A DNA stretch of 64,000 nucleotides from Limonium bicolor (lineage: Eukaryota > Streptophyta > Magnoliopsida > Caryophyllales > Plumbaginaceae): positions 323,541,925 through 323,605,924 of the forward strand of contig CM041776.1 in the NCBI GenBank assembly GCA_023374045.1. Reading direction: 5' to 3'. The first letter of the stretch is position 1. Every line of letters begins with the position of its first letter. This document shows, one piece after another, positions 32,806 through 44,190 of this stretch. The position numbers and the translations under genes were made by a program. Under the pieces are notes generated by a model, which ran no database searches, had not been told where the DNA came from, and saw only the letters and a program-made list of their open reading frames with translations.

Positions 32806-35800
32806 TTACTCCGGATTTGCAGCCACCAGTGAAGGAGGCGGATCAGCCGGCAATTGTCGAACAAACTGCCCTTTCACTCGTGGACGCTGTTCTGCCAGCT
32901 TCTTCCTACTCTCATAACGAACCTGTGAACACAAAATATAGAAGACAAATCAGATTCTGATAACAAACAGATTTCATTTTTTATCATCACATTAGTGGTA
33001 GGTAGAAGTTCAAACAAACAAACATAAAAAAGTATCAAACCTTCTTCTCAAAGCATCTTTCTTTCCTCTTCAAGCGGAATTTGGTCAGTGCAGCTTCTCT
33101 TAGGATGGAGCGGTGACAACTCCGTTCTCTAGCGCTCATGAAACTCTTCATTCCACTCTCTGCACCAGAGTTCCAAAAAGTAGCACCACCACCACTTGTG
33201 CCAACATTATTGTTTTGTTGTTGTTGTTACCATTACTTCCAGAAATGCTTCCGCACCGATTTTAAATGCCGCCCCGTGATGAATTCTGCTCCATTATTGC
33301 ATAAACTTCCACTCCCGTTATGATCTGTGGCTGAAGAGGCATTGATGACCCTGTCATCCAAACTGTCCAACCTCTGCTGGTCAATCTGGACAGTTTTAAT
33401 GGTGGTCTGATCAAACTTATATGGTCGATGATCAGGATTGAGCTTTTGCACGCCTTTCATAGGAACGGGTATAGGATACAACCTCTGTTGAGTAAATTTA
33501 GGAGTACTCGTTCCAGCTGGTTCGCTTGACATGTGGTTAGATGAATGATGGTGGAAGTGATTTGCCCTTCTCTTGGAGAAAAAGCAGAAACAACAACTGA
33601 TGATGGTTGCTGCACTTGCTTGTTAACATATCTACATTTATAAAAATCAAGGAACAATCGTAAATGATTCTTTCCAATAACGAAAAATACTACAGTTAAC
33701 TGGCATTAACTTAATCTGCATATGTACAGCTGGAATAGCTCTGGCTAGAGCGTGTGGCTGTTAACCACAAGGTCGGAGGTTCAAGCCCTCCTTCTAGCGA
33801 AATTTCATTATAGTTTTTAGAATAAATTCTTTTCAGGTACATTAGTTCTGTAATTTGCGCACATGCTGAAGAGCTTACCGAGAGAAGGCAGAGGCATTAG
33901 ACCGTACAAGAGTGTTATTGTTTTGCCAGAGGTTCAAATTGTTGTTTTCACCATCTTGTGGAAGTCTTCGTAGGGAAAGGTTTAACTCCGGAGTCTCGAA
34001 TAACACCCCTGGATTACCAACACCAAACAAGCCATACAAGCCACCGAAGCTGCTGCAATTATTCGAACGGTTATTATTAAGAGTCCCTATGAGATCAATT
34101 GCCTGTCTAGAGGATTCAGCTTGCGAGTCTGTCGTCTTCAAACAAGCTGCTTCAGCAGAGTGAATGTAGTTTGCTGCATTTCTATGATTCCGCATCTCCT
34201 CGTGGGATGATCCATCATCTCCGTTATTGATCTCATTGCTGATCCTGGAACCAGCAAAATCCAGTCCTGGAAAGAGAAAAGAACAGTCTTATTAAGTTTT
34301 ATTGATTTTCTTTCAATTAACTTGCGGTGGGACGGACTATACAAGAAAGAGTTGCAATAGACAGCAAATACTACAACTACTACTACCTGAAACTATGTAA
34401 TCCTGGTTATTCATGTTTTGGCTTGTTTCCGAACTCTGAAAAAGAGCTGCTGCTTCTGCTTTAGTGTCAGTGACAGGAGATCTGTCGCACTTTTCTCTGG
34501 GCATAACCCTATCAGCATCATCTTTTTCCACACTGGCGCTCTCATCTTCCAAGTCTGGTTTTGTGCAAGAGCTCTGTGCAAAGACACATGTAGAATTGTA
34601 CTTGAGGAGTCAGTCAGCTATTTCTAGTTGTTTACTACACCATCTCATATTGAAACGCTTATCATAATTACGCTTCCAAGATAAGATCTGATGACATATT
34701 ATCATTAAAACATAAAAAGAAACATGTCCACTGAAGAACAGGTAACAATTTACAGACCTGGTCATCACTTCCTTTCTTCAAGCAATCCTCTTGTCTTAAC
34801 GCTACACGTTTAGAACCACTTGAATGATCATTGACAGCCGCATCATTGTTCTCAGCCGTCGCCTCGAGTTTCTGGTGCTGCTGCTGCGCAACACTCTCAT
34901 CTTGTGGCTCTAGTCCGTTGGACATCGCCTATAAGAAAGAAAAACATGAATCAATAGTCAGACTCAGATTCTTAAAACAAGCCTACGGTGGTAAAACCAA
35001 CAATTCGGTACTAGTAGGAAACAAAAGCAATTAATTAACAACCAAGTACAAAAAGGAGCAAGTAGAGTGGATCAGAACATACAGATTGCCTTCTCCAGAC
35101 GTGCTGCCACAGATTTTTCAACTCATTTATCCTTATAGGCTTCATGAGAAAATCTGCTGCCCCTCTCATCATGCATTTGTAGACTGTGCCCACCGAATCG
35201 TGGGAAGACATCACTGCAAACCAAAATTAGACAAAAAAATAAATACACAATCAATCAAAAGTCCAGATGAAGTTACCCAAAAGAAATTGGAAGTATAAAA
35301 ATTGTTCTGGAGAATAGGAAAGCTCAAATTGATACAAATACATCTCAAGAGTGGATCCTTACTTATGACTGGAGTGTTTTTGCAGATGTTGTGCTCCATG
35401 ATTAATGTCAGAAGGGCAAATCCAGAGATGGAAGGTAGTTCTACTTCTGTGAGTATAAGATCAAAGCTGTGTGGCCTTCCTTTCAATAACTCCCACGCTT
35501 TTAAACCATCATCAACAGCAGCAACTGTACAAAAAAATATATGGTAAATTCTACGCAATTTGCAGTAGAGAAAACACTTCAAGAAGCAAATTCCATGATA
35601 ATTGATACTCTCCACAGGCAAACAGAACACCTCCAGCTTCAAATTATGCAACCATAGCCCAACAAGGTATTATTCTCTTTTTCAAGAGAACTAAAGATAT
35701 ATACTATTACTCTGATTCTTAGCTTAAGATGGGGCCGGGAAACTTAATTAAGTCAGTAGTGAGACACGTGTAAGCGGAAATTGGATAAATTTTAGCTCAG

Positions 35801-36175
35801 ATGTAAGCATCTAATATGAATGAGATAGAGCAATTCCATCCCCTTCCATCCACCCTAAACACCTAAACCCTCCCGATAAAATAAGGTGATCTAAACATAA
35901 GACATGAAGAAAACCAACAACTTACCTTTATAGCTGCATTTTCTGAGAAGCGCGGATATGATCTGACGAGTTGAATCATCAGCTTCAACCAGCAAAACTC
36001 GAAGTACCATTCTGGGAAGAAACTTCTCCCATCTGATAACTGAATTCGAAGTCCCTTCTTTATTGCTCGTATTATTGGTCCGTCCATCCATAATTTGCTC
36101 ACTTTCTTCCTTCCTCATCTGTTCAACAGCTTCCATAACACCCTCTTTCGTACTGCACATCACCACTTCACCCAT
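32806..36175 (-). CDS. PRR9: PSEUDO-RESPONSE REGULATOR, PRR5/PRR9 clade, 8 exons
   Basis: A core circadian-clock transcriptional repressor. Exons (minus strand): 36175-35926, 35524-35363, 35213-35083, 34928-34758, 34573-34387, 34266-33879, 33631-33041, 32922-32806, all with GT-AG introns and consistent phases. The start MGEVV resembles Arabidopsis PRR9. The pseudo-receiver domain is residues about 58-175; its phospho-acceptor Asp is replaced by Glu (LILTEVELP), as in all PRRs. An EAR-type motif (ELNLSLRR) for TOPLESS binding is encoded in exon 6. The CCT domain ([21 protein letters not shown], continuing VRYESRKK) spans the last intron, and the protein ends ANPE. Exon 7 as assembled needs three single-base shifts in homopolymers to stay in frame (see findings). 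With them, phase 0 at the last intron is met and the length is about 665 residues, normal for the family. Assignment between PRR5 and PRR9 is inferred. Confidence 0.9.
33729..33799 (+). tRNA. tRNA-Asn (anticodon GTT), short D-loop, possibly a pseudogene
   Basis: A seven-pair acceptor stem (33729-33735 with 33792-33798, one G-U pair), a five-pair anticodon stem with loop CTGTTAA, a variable loop, and a five-pair T stem with loop TTCAAGC are all intact and match plant tRNA-Asn. The D-loop has only six bases, TGGCTA, where plant tRNA-Asn normally has about ten, which also damages the pol III A-box. It lies inside PRR intron 6 on the opposite strand. It is 71 nt long with no encoded CCA. It may be a retro-inserted or decaying copy. 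Confidence 0.8.
35765..35770. promoter_or_regulatory. G-box CACGTG in PRR intron 1
   Basis: A perfect CACGTG lies in the first intron. A second copy sits at 37167-37172, about 990 bp upstream of the start. G-boxes bind bHLH (PIF) and bZIP (HY5) factors; occupancy here is inferred. Confidence 0.4.
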
Positions 36176-36415
36176 TTCCCTTCTCTGCCCACAAACCCAG
36201 AGAAGATATTTGGCACACCCAATTCAAATTTCCGCTTTTTGAGATACACCCAGATGAGATTACCATTAGCTTTCGGAGCTTATCACACCGGAAGTGCTGA
36301 AGAAAGAAAGAAAGAAAGAAGAATGGAGGACGGAAAAGAAACAGAAGAAGAATTAGATGACCCACCAAGGAGAAACTGGCGGTATTTTTTTATATATTTT
36401 TTTCATGGACCAGAA

Positions 36416-36424
36416 AAAATATCT
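36416..36424 (+). promoter_or_regulatory. Evening element AAAATATCT upstream of PRR
   Basis: A perfect 9-bp evening element lies 241 bp upstream of the PRR start codon. Evening elements bind the MYB-like clock factors CCA1, LHY and RVE8. Shorter AAATATCT cores occur at 36204-36211 (reverse, in the leader), 36594-36601 and 37127-37134 (reverse). Confidence 0.7.
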
Positions 36425-37056
36425 CATGAAAATGTGGGGTGATCGTAGCACCAGGGGAAATAAAAAGAAAGATAAATTACTTGACAAATATGAAATATCC
36501 CATCCAGAAGCGAGGAAGAAAGAGCAAACAACTGTGAACGCATAATTGATATTTTGAGTGGGTGTGTTTGTTGTTAGGTCGAAAAGGGATTAGAAATATC
36601 TCAAAACCGGGGGCCACTCCCAGGTTGAGTGTAAATTTAATCAGCCTAAGTCTATCATTCAATAAGAAAATTTAATAACCTATCAATTCAAGGTTTTTAG
36701 TTTGGTCCGTTCGTTGTTAACTTGTGGTTGGATGATTTCATCTCGTGACTGATGAGTTAGGGAGAGAAAATGCCTAAAAAAAGTTCGGGTGTGAAAAAAT
36801 ATTAAATAAGATGTTTGTTCCACGGTAGCGGTCACAATTTGTGGCCAATATGGAAGGAGGAGCTGCTTCATCGATTTGATTATGGAGAATAAAGAATACT
36901 CCTACCGAGCAACGCAAGCACACTGAATTTGATTCTCTCTTCTTGGGATATTTTTTTGGGGCTAAGAACGACACCTCACCCAGATTTTTGGTGGTGGGAC
37001 CCCGGATGACTCGAGTTTTTTGGTAAAGGTGGGTGATTTGGAAGAAGATATTAAGA

Positions 37057-37065
37057 AGATATTTT
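37057..37065 (-). promoter_or_regulatory. Second perfect evening element upstream of PRR
   Basis: AGATATTTT, the reverse of AAAATATCT, lies about 880 bp upstream of the PRR start. It supports clock control of the gene together with the site at 36416. Confidence 0.6.
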
Positions 37066-37209
37066 ATTATTGAATCATCCACTTGAGAAGTTGAGATGGG
37101 TGCGTGTTGCCACTTGCCCATTGAGAAGATATTTGATGTAGTTGGGATTGATGGGCAGGAGGCGGACACGTGGAAGTTTTGATGTTTAACAAGTGAGAGC
37201 ATGATCATA

Positions 37210-38970
37210 TGGCCTTTTCTGGGCCTTTAATTGAATCCCATCGACTCGTCAACCGTACGACAAATGGATTTGGGTGTTTATCATTCTACTCAGATCAATG
37301 CAAAATTTTGAGTTGGCGGTGTTTAAACTTTAAATATGTAAGTGTTAAAATCTTCAAATTAGTAATATTATTTCTGTTACAATATTGATATATTAAATAA
37401 TTACATTAAACACTAAAATACAATTGTGTATTGAAATAAATCTCAATATTAAGTAAAAACATATTTTTTATTAAAGTTATTAACATCAATTATAATTAAT
37501 TGTATTATAAAAGAAATAAGTAAATTCTGGTTAGCAAGTAGTAAATATTAATTAGCATATCAAAGTAATTAATTTTACACCAAAACAACAAAACAAAAGA
37601 AAAAGTAAGAATTAAAAAATGAAAAGCATTTTCAACGTACAAGATGTTAGCCGAATTCAAAAGAAACCACATCAATAATACTAATTCACAATATATATTT
37701 ATAATACCACAAATTAATAAAATAAAATAAAAACACATATGCACACTAGTTGATATATGAATTAAAAAAAATTAAAAGTATATAAAAATGAATGTATATA
37801 AATTTATTAACATACAAAAATATAATATATTATTAAAAGTTACAATTTCACTAAATAAATTCACACAAAATTATCAGAAAATAAGAAACTCTTTTTCTCT
37901 TTTTGTAAGCTTTTATATTTGTAAGAATTATAAAATAAGAAAATAGTGATATATTGTTTAGAAGTTGTAATTTGTGCTTAAATAATAAAAATCGAAATTT
38001 TATTGGTTATATAAATATTTTTATTTTCTTTGGTTTCTCATATAGGTTTTTTTATTGTAAATTAACTACTCATAGTAATATATTGTTTGTGAATTTTCCT
38101 TCAATTTTTTTACCAACATATAGTTTTAAACAGTAATAGTAATATTATAATTGTGACTGAAAACGGTAAACATACTGCACATAACTAACTTAACTAACTT
38201 ATGTTGCAAACATGTCGCACTGCCAAACAAAGTTTTCAAAACAGCTATAAATATACCAGCACAAAACTGCCAGCAAAAATACTACAAAATTGTCAACGCA
38301 AAATAGCTACCCAAATATGTTGCAAATATGCTGCCAAAACAGCCATGCCAAACAGAGCCCAAGAGTACGTAGAATCACATTTTATGTTGATCAACACCAA
38401 GGTGGCAAACCTCCCAACCAACAAGATTTTTTTGGCAAGAAAAGACTTATATTAATAGAGCATGAAAGGTAAGCTACAAACCAAACATCATTGAGGAAAC
38501 GAGAGTAAAAACAAACCAACCAAAAAACTAACTCCCCCCCCCCCAAACCCACCATAGCTACCAACTTAGCTAAAACAATCAAGCCAATCCACTAAGGTCA
38601 ATCTGGTCTCGAGATAGTTGCTATCCAGTAGATTAAAAAGACTCTGTGCTATGACGAAAGTTCAAAGAGGCCCACAGAGCGTCAACAAATCACTAACTTA
38701 AATTCGTGAGGATTACCAAAACAACAACAAAGACCCAAGAACCGCACACCACAAGGTTTAAACCGCAAAACAACCCTAGGAAAAGCCAATCTCCAAGAAC
38801 CCATCAAAAACCCACTTCACATAGATAAGTTAACCAACAAACTAACTGAACCATATAAAACATAAACTTAGAGTTCAAGTAAAACACCGGCTGAGACAAA
38901 AAGGACACTAAGCCTAGCAAAAGATACAAGCATTGACTAATTCCATGATTAAAGAGAGGACTTATAGACC
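37210..38970. other. AT-rich intergenic region
   Basis: No gene was recognised. 37310-38200 is strongly AT-rich with no long frame. 38200-38370 has repeated TGCCAAAC and GCAAA(C/T)ATG words and could be a small decayed element. A C10 run occurs near 38535. Confidence 0.4.
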
Positions 38971-38975
38971 ATAAG

Positions 38976-41900
38976 TGAAATACCCCTAACCTTAAAAATT
39001 AATTAAATGATCTATTAATGATCTAAGAGGGTTAATAAACATCTAAATATTATTGGGGAACAATCTAAAAGATCTTAACAAGGCAAAACATGCCTTAAGA
39101 TCGGTAAAGCCAAAATGTGCTTTAAAGCACCATAAAGATTGTATGACCTCAAATAGGATCCAAAGTGGATTCCTAAGTATTATAATGAAGTAAGTAACAC
39201 AACAAAACTATTACCAAAGAAAACTAAGCTCAGGAACACCCTGTGACACAAAAAGGTGCACTAAAACACCTTAAAGCACGTTTTGTGAAATTGCCTTATA
39301 AATTGGTTTTTAATGGGCTTAAAGGTTATAATTACCTTTAAATATTATTATATCACATTATATCATATTAGGAATTTAATTCCAAATTTTACAAATTTAA
39401 TATTAAAATATTAATAAAACCCTAAAAGGGGGGCCCGTTTGAGTCAACATTGACTAAGAATGGTCAAGAGGTCAAAGTTGACCCCTTGGACCACATGGAA
39501 TCGGCAGCTACAAGCAAGAGGAGGCTGGATTCACCACTTGCACATTCAAGAGACAAGTCTCCAACACAAGCCCTTAAATTAAGGAGACTACTTTACCTTT
39601 TGATTAATTAATACACTCTTGCTCCATTATTTGACTCCACCAGCCTCCAAAACCGTGTGAGCCTGCCCTTTCCCCTCCATTAACCGATGCCTTATCCTCC
39701 TTGATGAGTCATTAGCCAATACAAATCAATAAACTAATCAAAAGTTGTCTTATTCAATTATTAAGCCTCATTTCAATTATTTCCTTGGCTCTTGCTCCAT
39801 TCCAACCGAGCTTGCTCCATTCCAGCCGAGCTCCTTCAACTTCCAAACTCTCTCAAGCCTTGTTCTTGAGCATGGAAGGTAGATCTAACTCCTAAGCTTC
39901 GAAGGTAATGGTTTAAGGCTTATTTTGGCTCTTTTTTCTCATCTCTTCACCATCTATACTTAGATCTCGTGGCTCATCACCTCATATGGCTTATTCTCAG
40001 TGTTTTAAGGTTAGAACACCAACCAATTTCGGCTGAAGCAAGTATAGGGACCAAGGTTTCCCAAATTTGCATTTTAAGGTAAAAACATACCTTAAGCTTC
40101 TCTACTCTTCATCAGATTTTCTTCCTTTGATTTTAATGAGTTTATACACTCATAATATTCATATTTACATGTTCAATCTGTTGGTTAGCCTTTTGAAGCA
40201 AGGGAGGCCGAGATCTAGATGAAATACCCTTCTTTAAGGCATTTTTCCAAGGTAAACCTAATACCAAGGCAGCTTGTTGTTGTCTAGCTATTTCCTATGT
40301 CTATATGGTGGATCTAACACCTTGTGGTGTGTTTGATTCAGGCCAAATCCATCTTGAAGTTCCCTTGCATTTTTAAGGTGATTTTTGCCTTAAATCTTAC
40401 ATTAATTGTTCCTTATGGTTAAGCTCAAGCTTGGAGTATAACCATATCTTATTTTGGTGTATTAAACATGTCTAAATGATGTGGTGAATTTTCCTTCAAG
40501 TGGCCGAGTTCATACAAGGAGAAATCAAGGTATAAACACCTTAAAACTTATGATTTTATAATTTCTAAGCATATGTATTAATATTGTCGAGAGGGAACTT
40601 AATAATATGGGTTATATTGACCTAAAAATGGAAAAAAATGACTAAGATAAATTAAGCTAGTCATTTAAGAGATTTAATTAACATAATGGTCAAATTATGA
40701 CATTATGTGGAAAAATAATTAAACCATGGTGAGGCCGTGAGTTTATGCTATATTTTGAGACATTTAAAGTGTAATTTATTTTGCAAGTTCAAGGTTGTAA
40801 TAAGGCCATGTCATTAGGCCATTTTAATTTAAGTTTATAAGCTTATTTAGTTAGATTTATGCTTATAATTAAGTTTGGGGTCAAACGGTAATTACTAACA
40901 AAATATTAGGCCGTGGGCTTAATTTAGAGGAATTTAGGGTTTTTAAATGAATTTAATAAAAATTATAACATTTTATAAAGTTTTGGGTCAAGATTGTAAA
41001 AATAGAAACGATGGGGTATTATTGGTGATTACCGAAAGTTTGGTTCCAAATTGGTACTAGAAGTCAAAGTTGACTATATAGGAGACTTTGACCAAGTTTG
41101 GAGAATTTTAGAAACTAAAATACTACCTTATATTAAGATAAGTATTAAATTGTAAAAGATTTATAAGAGATGGGGCTATATTGTGATTTCCGAAAACTTG
41201 GGGTACTAAATGGAGTTTAGTACAAACCTTAGGTTATTAGGAATTTTTAGAAGTTGATTTGGTTGAATTTGGAGTTTATATGAATTATATAAGTATAATA
41301 TAAGATATTTCATAATATTTGTTACAAATGGGTAACATATGTGGTAAAACCGAGATTTAGAGAAAGTATAAGGTTAGTAACGATGTTTATAACCTTTTGG
41401 TAGAGTTTGGTAATTTTTGGAGTTATATATAAGGTTTTATCAAGATATGTGTATAATATATAGTTTTGATGATATTAGAAAACTATATGTTATAAAGAGG
41501 GGAATTTGGTGAATATAGAAAGTTAAGTGGTGGAAAAATAATTAGAATAGACCTAGGGGGTCTGTTCGGTTATTTAAAAAAATAACCATAGGTTATAATT
41601 ATATTAAGGCTTAAGGATTATAATATAAGGTATATGTTATAATTGTAACAATGAAATATAATTGAGGTTGATTTGTGATTTATAGAAGTTTAGTGGTTTA
41701 TATTGAAAGCTGAAAATATAAGGGGCTGTTTGGTATTTTAAAACAATTTACAACTATATGTTATAATTGTTTTAATGACATAAATGTCATAATATATGTT
41801 ATAAACTATGATGTAACATTATATTAATTATGTGGTGGATTTTGTAAATATTTGAGAACATAGGTGCTGTTCGAAAATATTAACATTTTTAAATGAAATT

Positions 41901-44175
41901 TATAATATGGCTTTAATGTTATAAGAGTTATAACATTTATATATAAGAGGTATTCATTAGAAAGAATGAATATATATTGTAAGACTTACCATATAATAAA
42001 TAGTTTCATAATACATGCTATGGTAAAAAAAAATATAATATGGTTCAATAACCATGTATTTTCATAATTAAAATGATATAAGATAAAGGGAAAAAGAATT
42101 ACAAACATTGGATATGGAATTCTAACGTTAAGAGTATACATGTGATAATAAGGATTGATATAATTGAAAGTATTGTTTATATATGAATTATACCACATTG
42201 AACAAAAAAAAGAAGAAGAGAAACAAACCTTAGAAAAAAATAATAAATACTAAGGTTAGATGAATAGTACATGACAAAGAATCATGTGTACAATATAGAA
42301 ACAAACTATACGACATGCAAGGGTATGTTAAGTCACATGCGATAACAAGTTCAACAATAAGTATATTAATATACAAGGCAAGACTACGCATGTAATATAA
42401 CACCTTTCAAATCTCGAGTTAAGCCGAAAACCCGACAAACATTGACAGTTTATAACGGGGGGTTAACCGGGAGATATTAGCGACGGTACGGGGTACCGTA
42501 GGGTTGTATTTTCATACGGGATGCTAATCAGTAGCATTATGTATTGTTTAGACTGTTAGAGACGACACACGGAGCATAGGAACTTGCTGATTCATACTCC
42601 ACTGTAATATATCAGGGTGAACGGTATGTTATTTATGTGGCTTGATTGTCTCTGAGGATTTCCTCAGTTCAGACATTGTGTGAAAATCTGTGATAAAATT
42701 GAATGTCTGCTTGTGTGAATTAATATGCTTGAGTTGCGAATTAATGCTGCTTTATAATTACTGTTGTACGATAACAGTACCGTTCGTATATATGAACATA
42801 TTATAAAACGAACTAGCGGCAATGATGCTATCTTATATGTGTAATATAAGGAACGTAAGTAAAACGTTGTAGCACTAGGATAATAAGATATATAAAATAT
42901 CTGAGACTTATATACGGAGCATTGGCCTCTTTAACGCCGCTCTCGTATCTATCACTGGATCCCGAGTCGACATACTCAGGATTGGACTACGACCTTAGTC
43001 TGCTGTGTTAGGGAAAAAAAAGGTAAAACGATGCGATGGTATAGATAAGTTTATCAAGAGGACGTGGCTCTTGCTGTGAACTGTGATCCATTAACGATAC
43101 TAGGATACCGTGTGGTAACTGCAAGTATCTAAATAAATTTCCAACGAACTACAGATTGTTCGTAGGACGGAGACTCTACCGCTGGAGTGGCTATTGCCGT
43201 GGGTGACCCGTCATAAGAGATGGGTAACTTAGATACACGTCGTTCTAACGAGACGTTGTCTTTAGGCATGACTGAACAAATACGGAAGACTATATTAGCT
43301 CATACATTAGGCGAACATTAGCTGGGCTTGTACGCCAAAGATGGAAAAGTATACTTGTTTATAATTCTCGTTGTTTCGCCTTGTTGCTCAGTGGTTATGC
43401 TTTGTAATTATATGTGGTATGTTGGTGGATTGTTTGAACGAGCCATTGTGCTCATATTGTGTGTGGTGAACTGGTTGAGTCGAGTCGCTGTACTCGTGTG
43501 TAGGCTATGGTGGGTTGTTTGGTCGAGTGAGTCGCCGGACTCAATTATGAACTATTAAGTGTTTGTTGGAATGGAGTCTTTGTACTCATATAAGCGTTGT
43601 AACGCTTTCAGTGTTTTATTACGATGCGATGTGTGAAGCCGGGGGCTTGTTTGTTATTTGAGTTTACTGCAATATATATATTGCTGCTTTACAGTTTTAT
43701 ATTAAACTACTTGCATGAAAATGAATGGCATGCTCTCGACCAATTAACTGAGGGTCTGAGGGGACATGACGGTCATGTAGTAATACTCAGCAGGGGCTGA
43801 TTCCATACCACAAACAACCATTTTTGCAGGTATGCAGCTTCCGGTGTCGGCAAAGAGAGGGACGCACTGGGTAGTTTAATTACAGTTGTTTAAAATATGC
43901 ACTGTTGCGTTTTGATACGACTTAGAAACGTGTATAGGATTGGGATACTTAGAATGCTCACTGTGAATGTATTTTATATTGGTTTGGGTATGATAGATCT
44001 ATCTCTTGTTGTCACTGTGGGAAATTGTTTCGTATTTAAGAATTTATCAGGAGGCACGTTATTACTCGTATGGGCGAGTAAGAACGGTGACACCAGTAGT
44101 CCAATTGTTGAGATTACCGCTACGATTATATTGTTAAGTAAGATAATTATGAGCCGATTGAGTAGAGGTGTTACA
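38976..44175 (+). repeat. 5' LTR of element A
   Basis: Begins TGAAATACCCCTAACC and ends GGTGTTACA. It matches 49684-54496 over the shared part. It is mostly AT-rich; a more GC-balanced part from about 42380 to the end probably holds U3/R/U5 signals. Small ORFs inside it are duplicated in both LTRs and are not genes. Confidence 0.9.
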
Positions 44176-44178
44176 AAG

Positions 44179-44190
44179 TGGTATCAGAGC
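44179..44190 (+). other. Primer-binding site (tRNA-iMet) of element A
   Basis: TGGTATCAGAGC, complementary to the 3' end of initiator tRNA-Met, lies three bases after the LTR. It is directly followed by a GAGCGG/CCGCTC inverted pair. Confidence 0.92.

Noticed and set aside
33138..33323. Plus-strand frames over the PRR exons
   Set aside because: They are antisense shadows of exons 7 and 8, which have good splice sites and CCT-domain coding on the minus strand.
43328..43558. Small frames repeated at 43328 and 54029
   Set aside because: They are duplicated only because both lie in the two LTRs of element A; there is no gene context.
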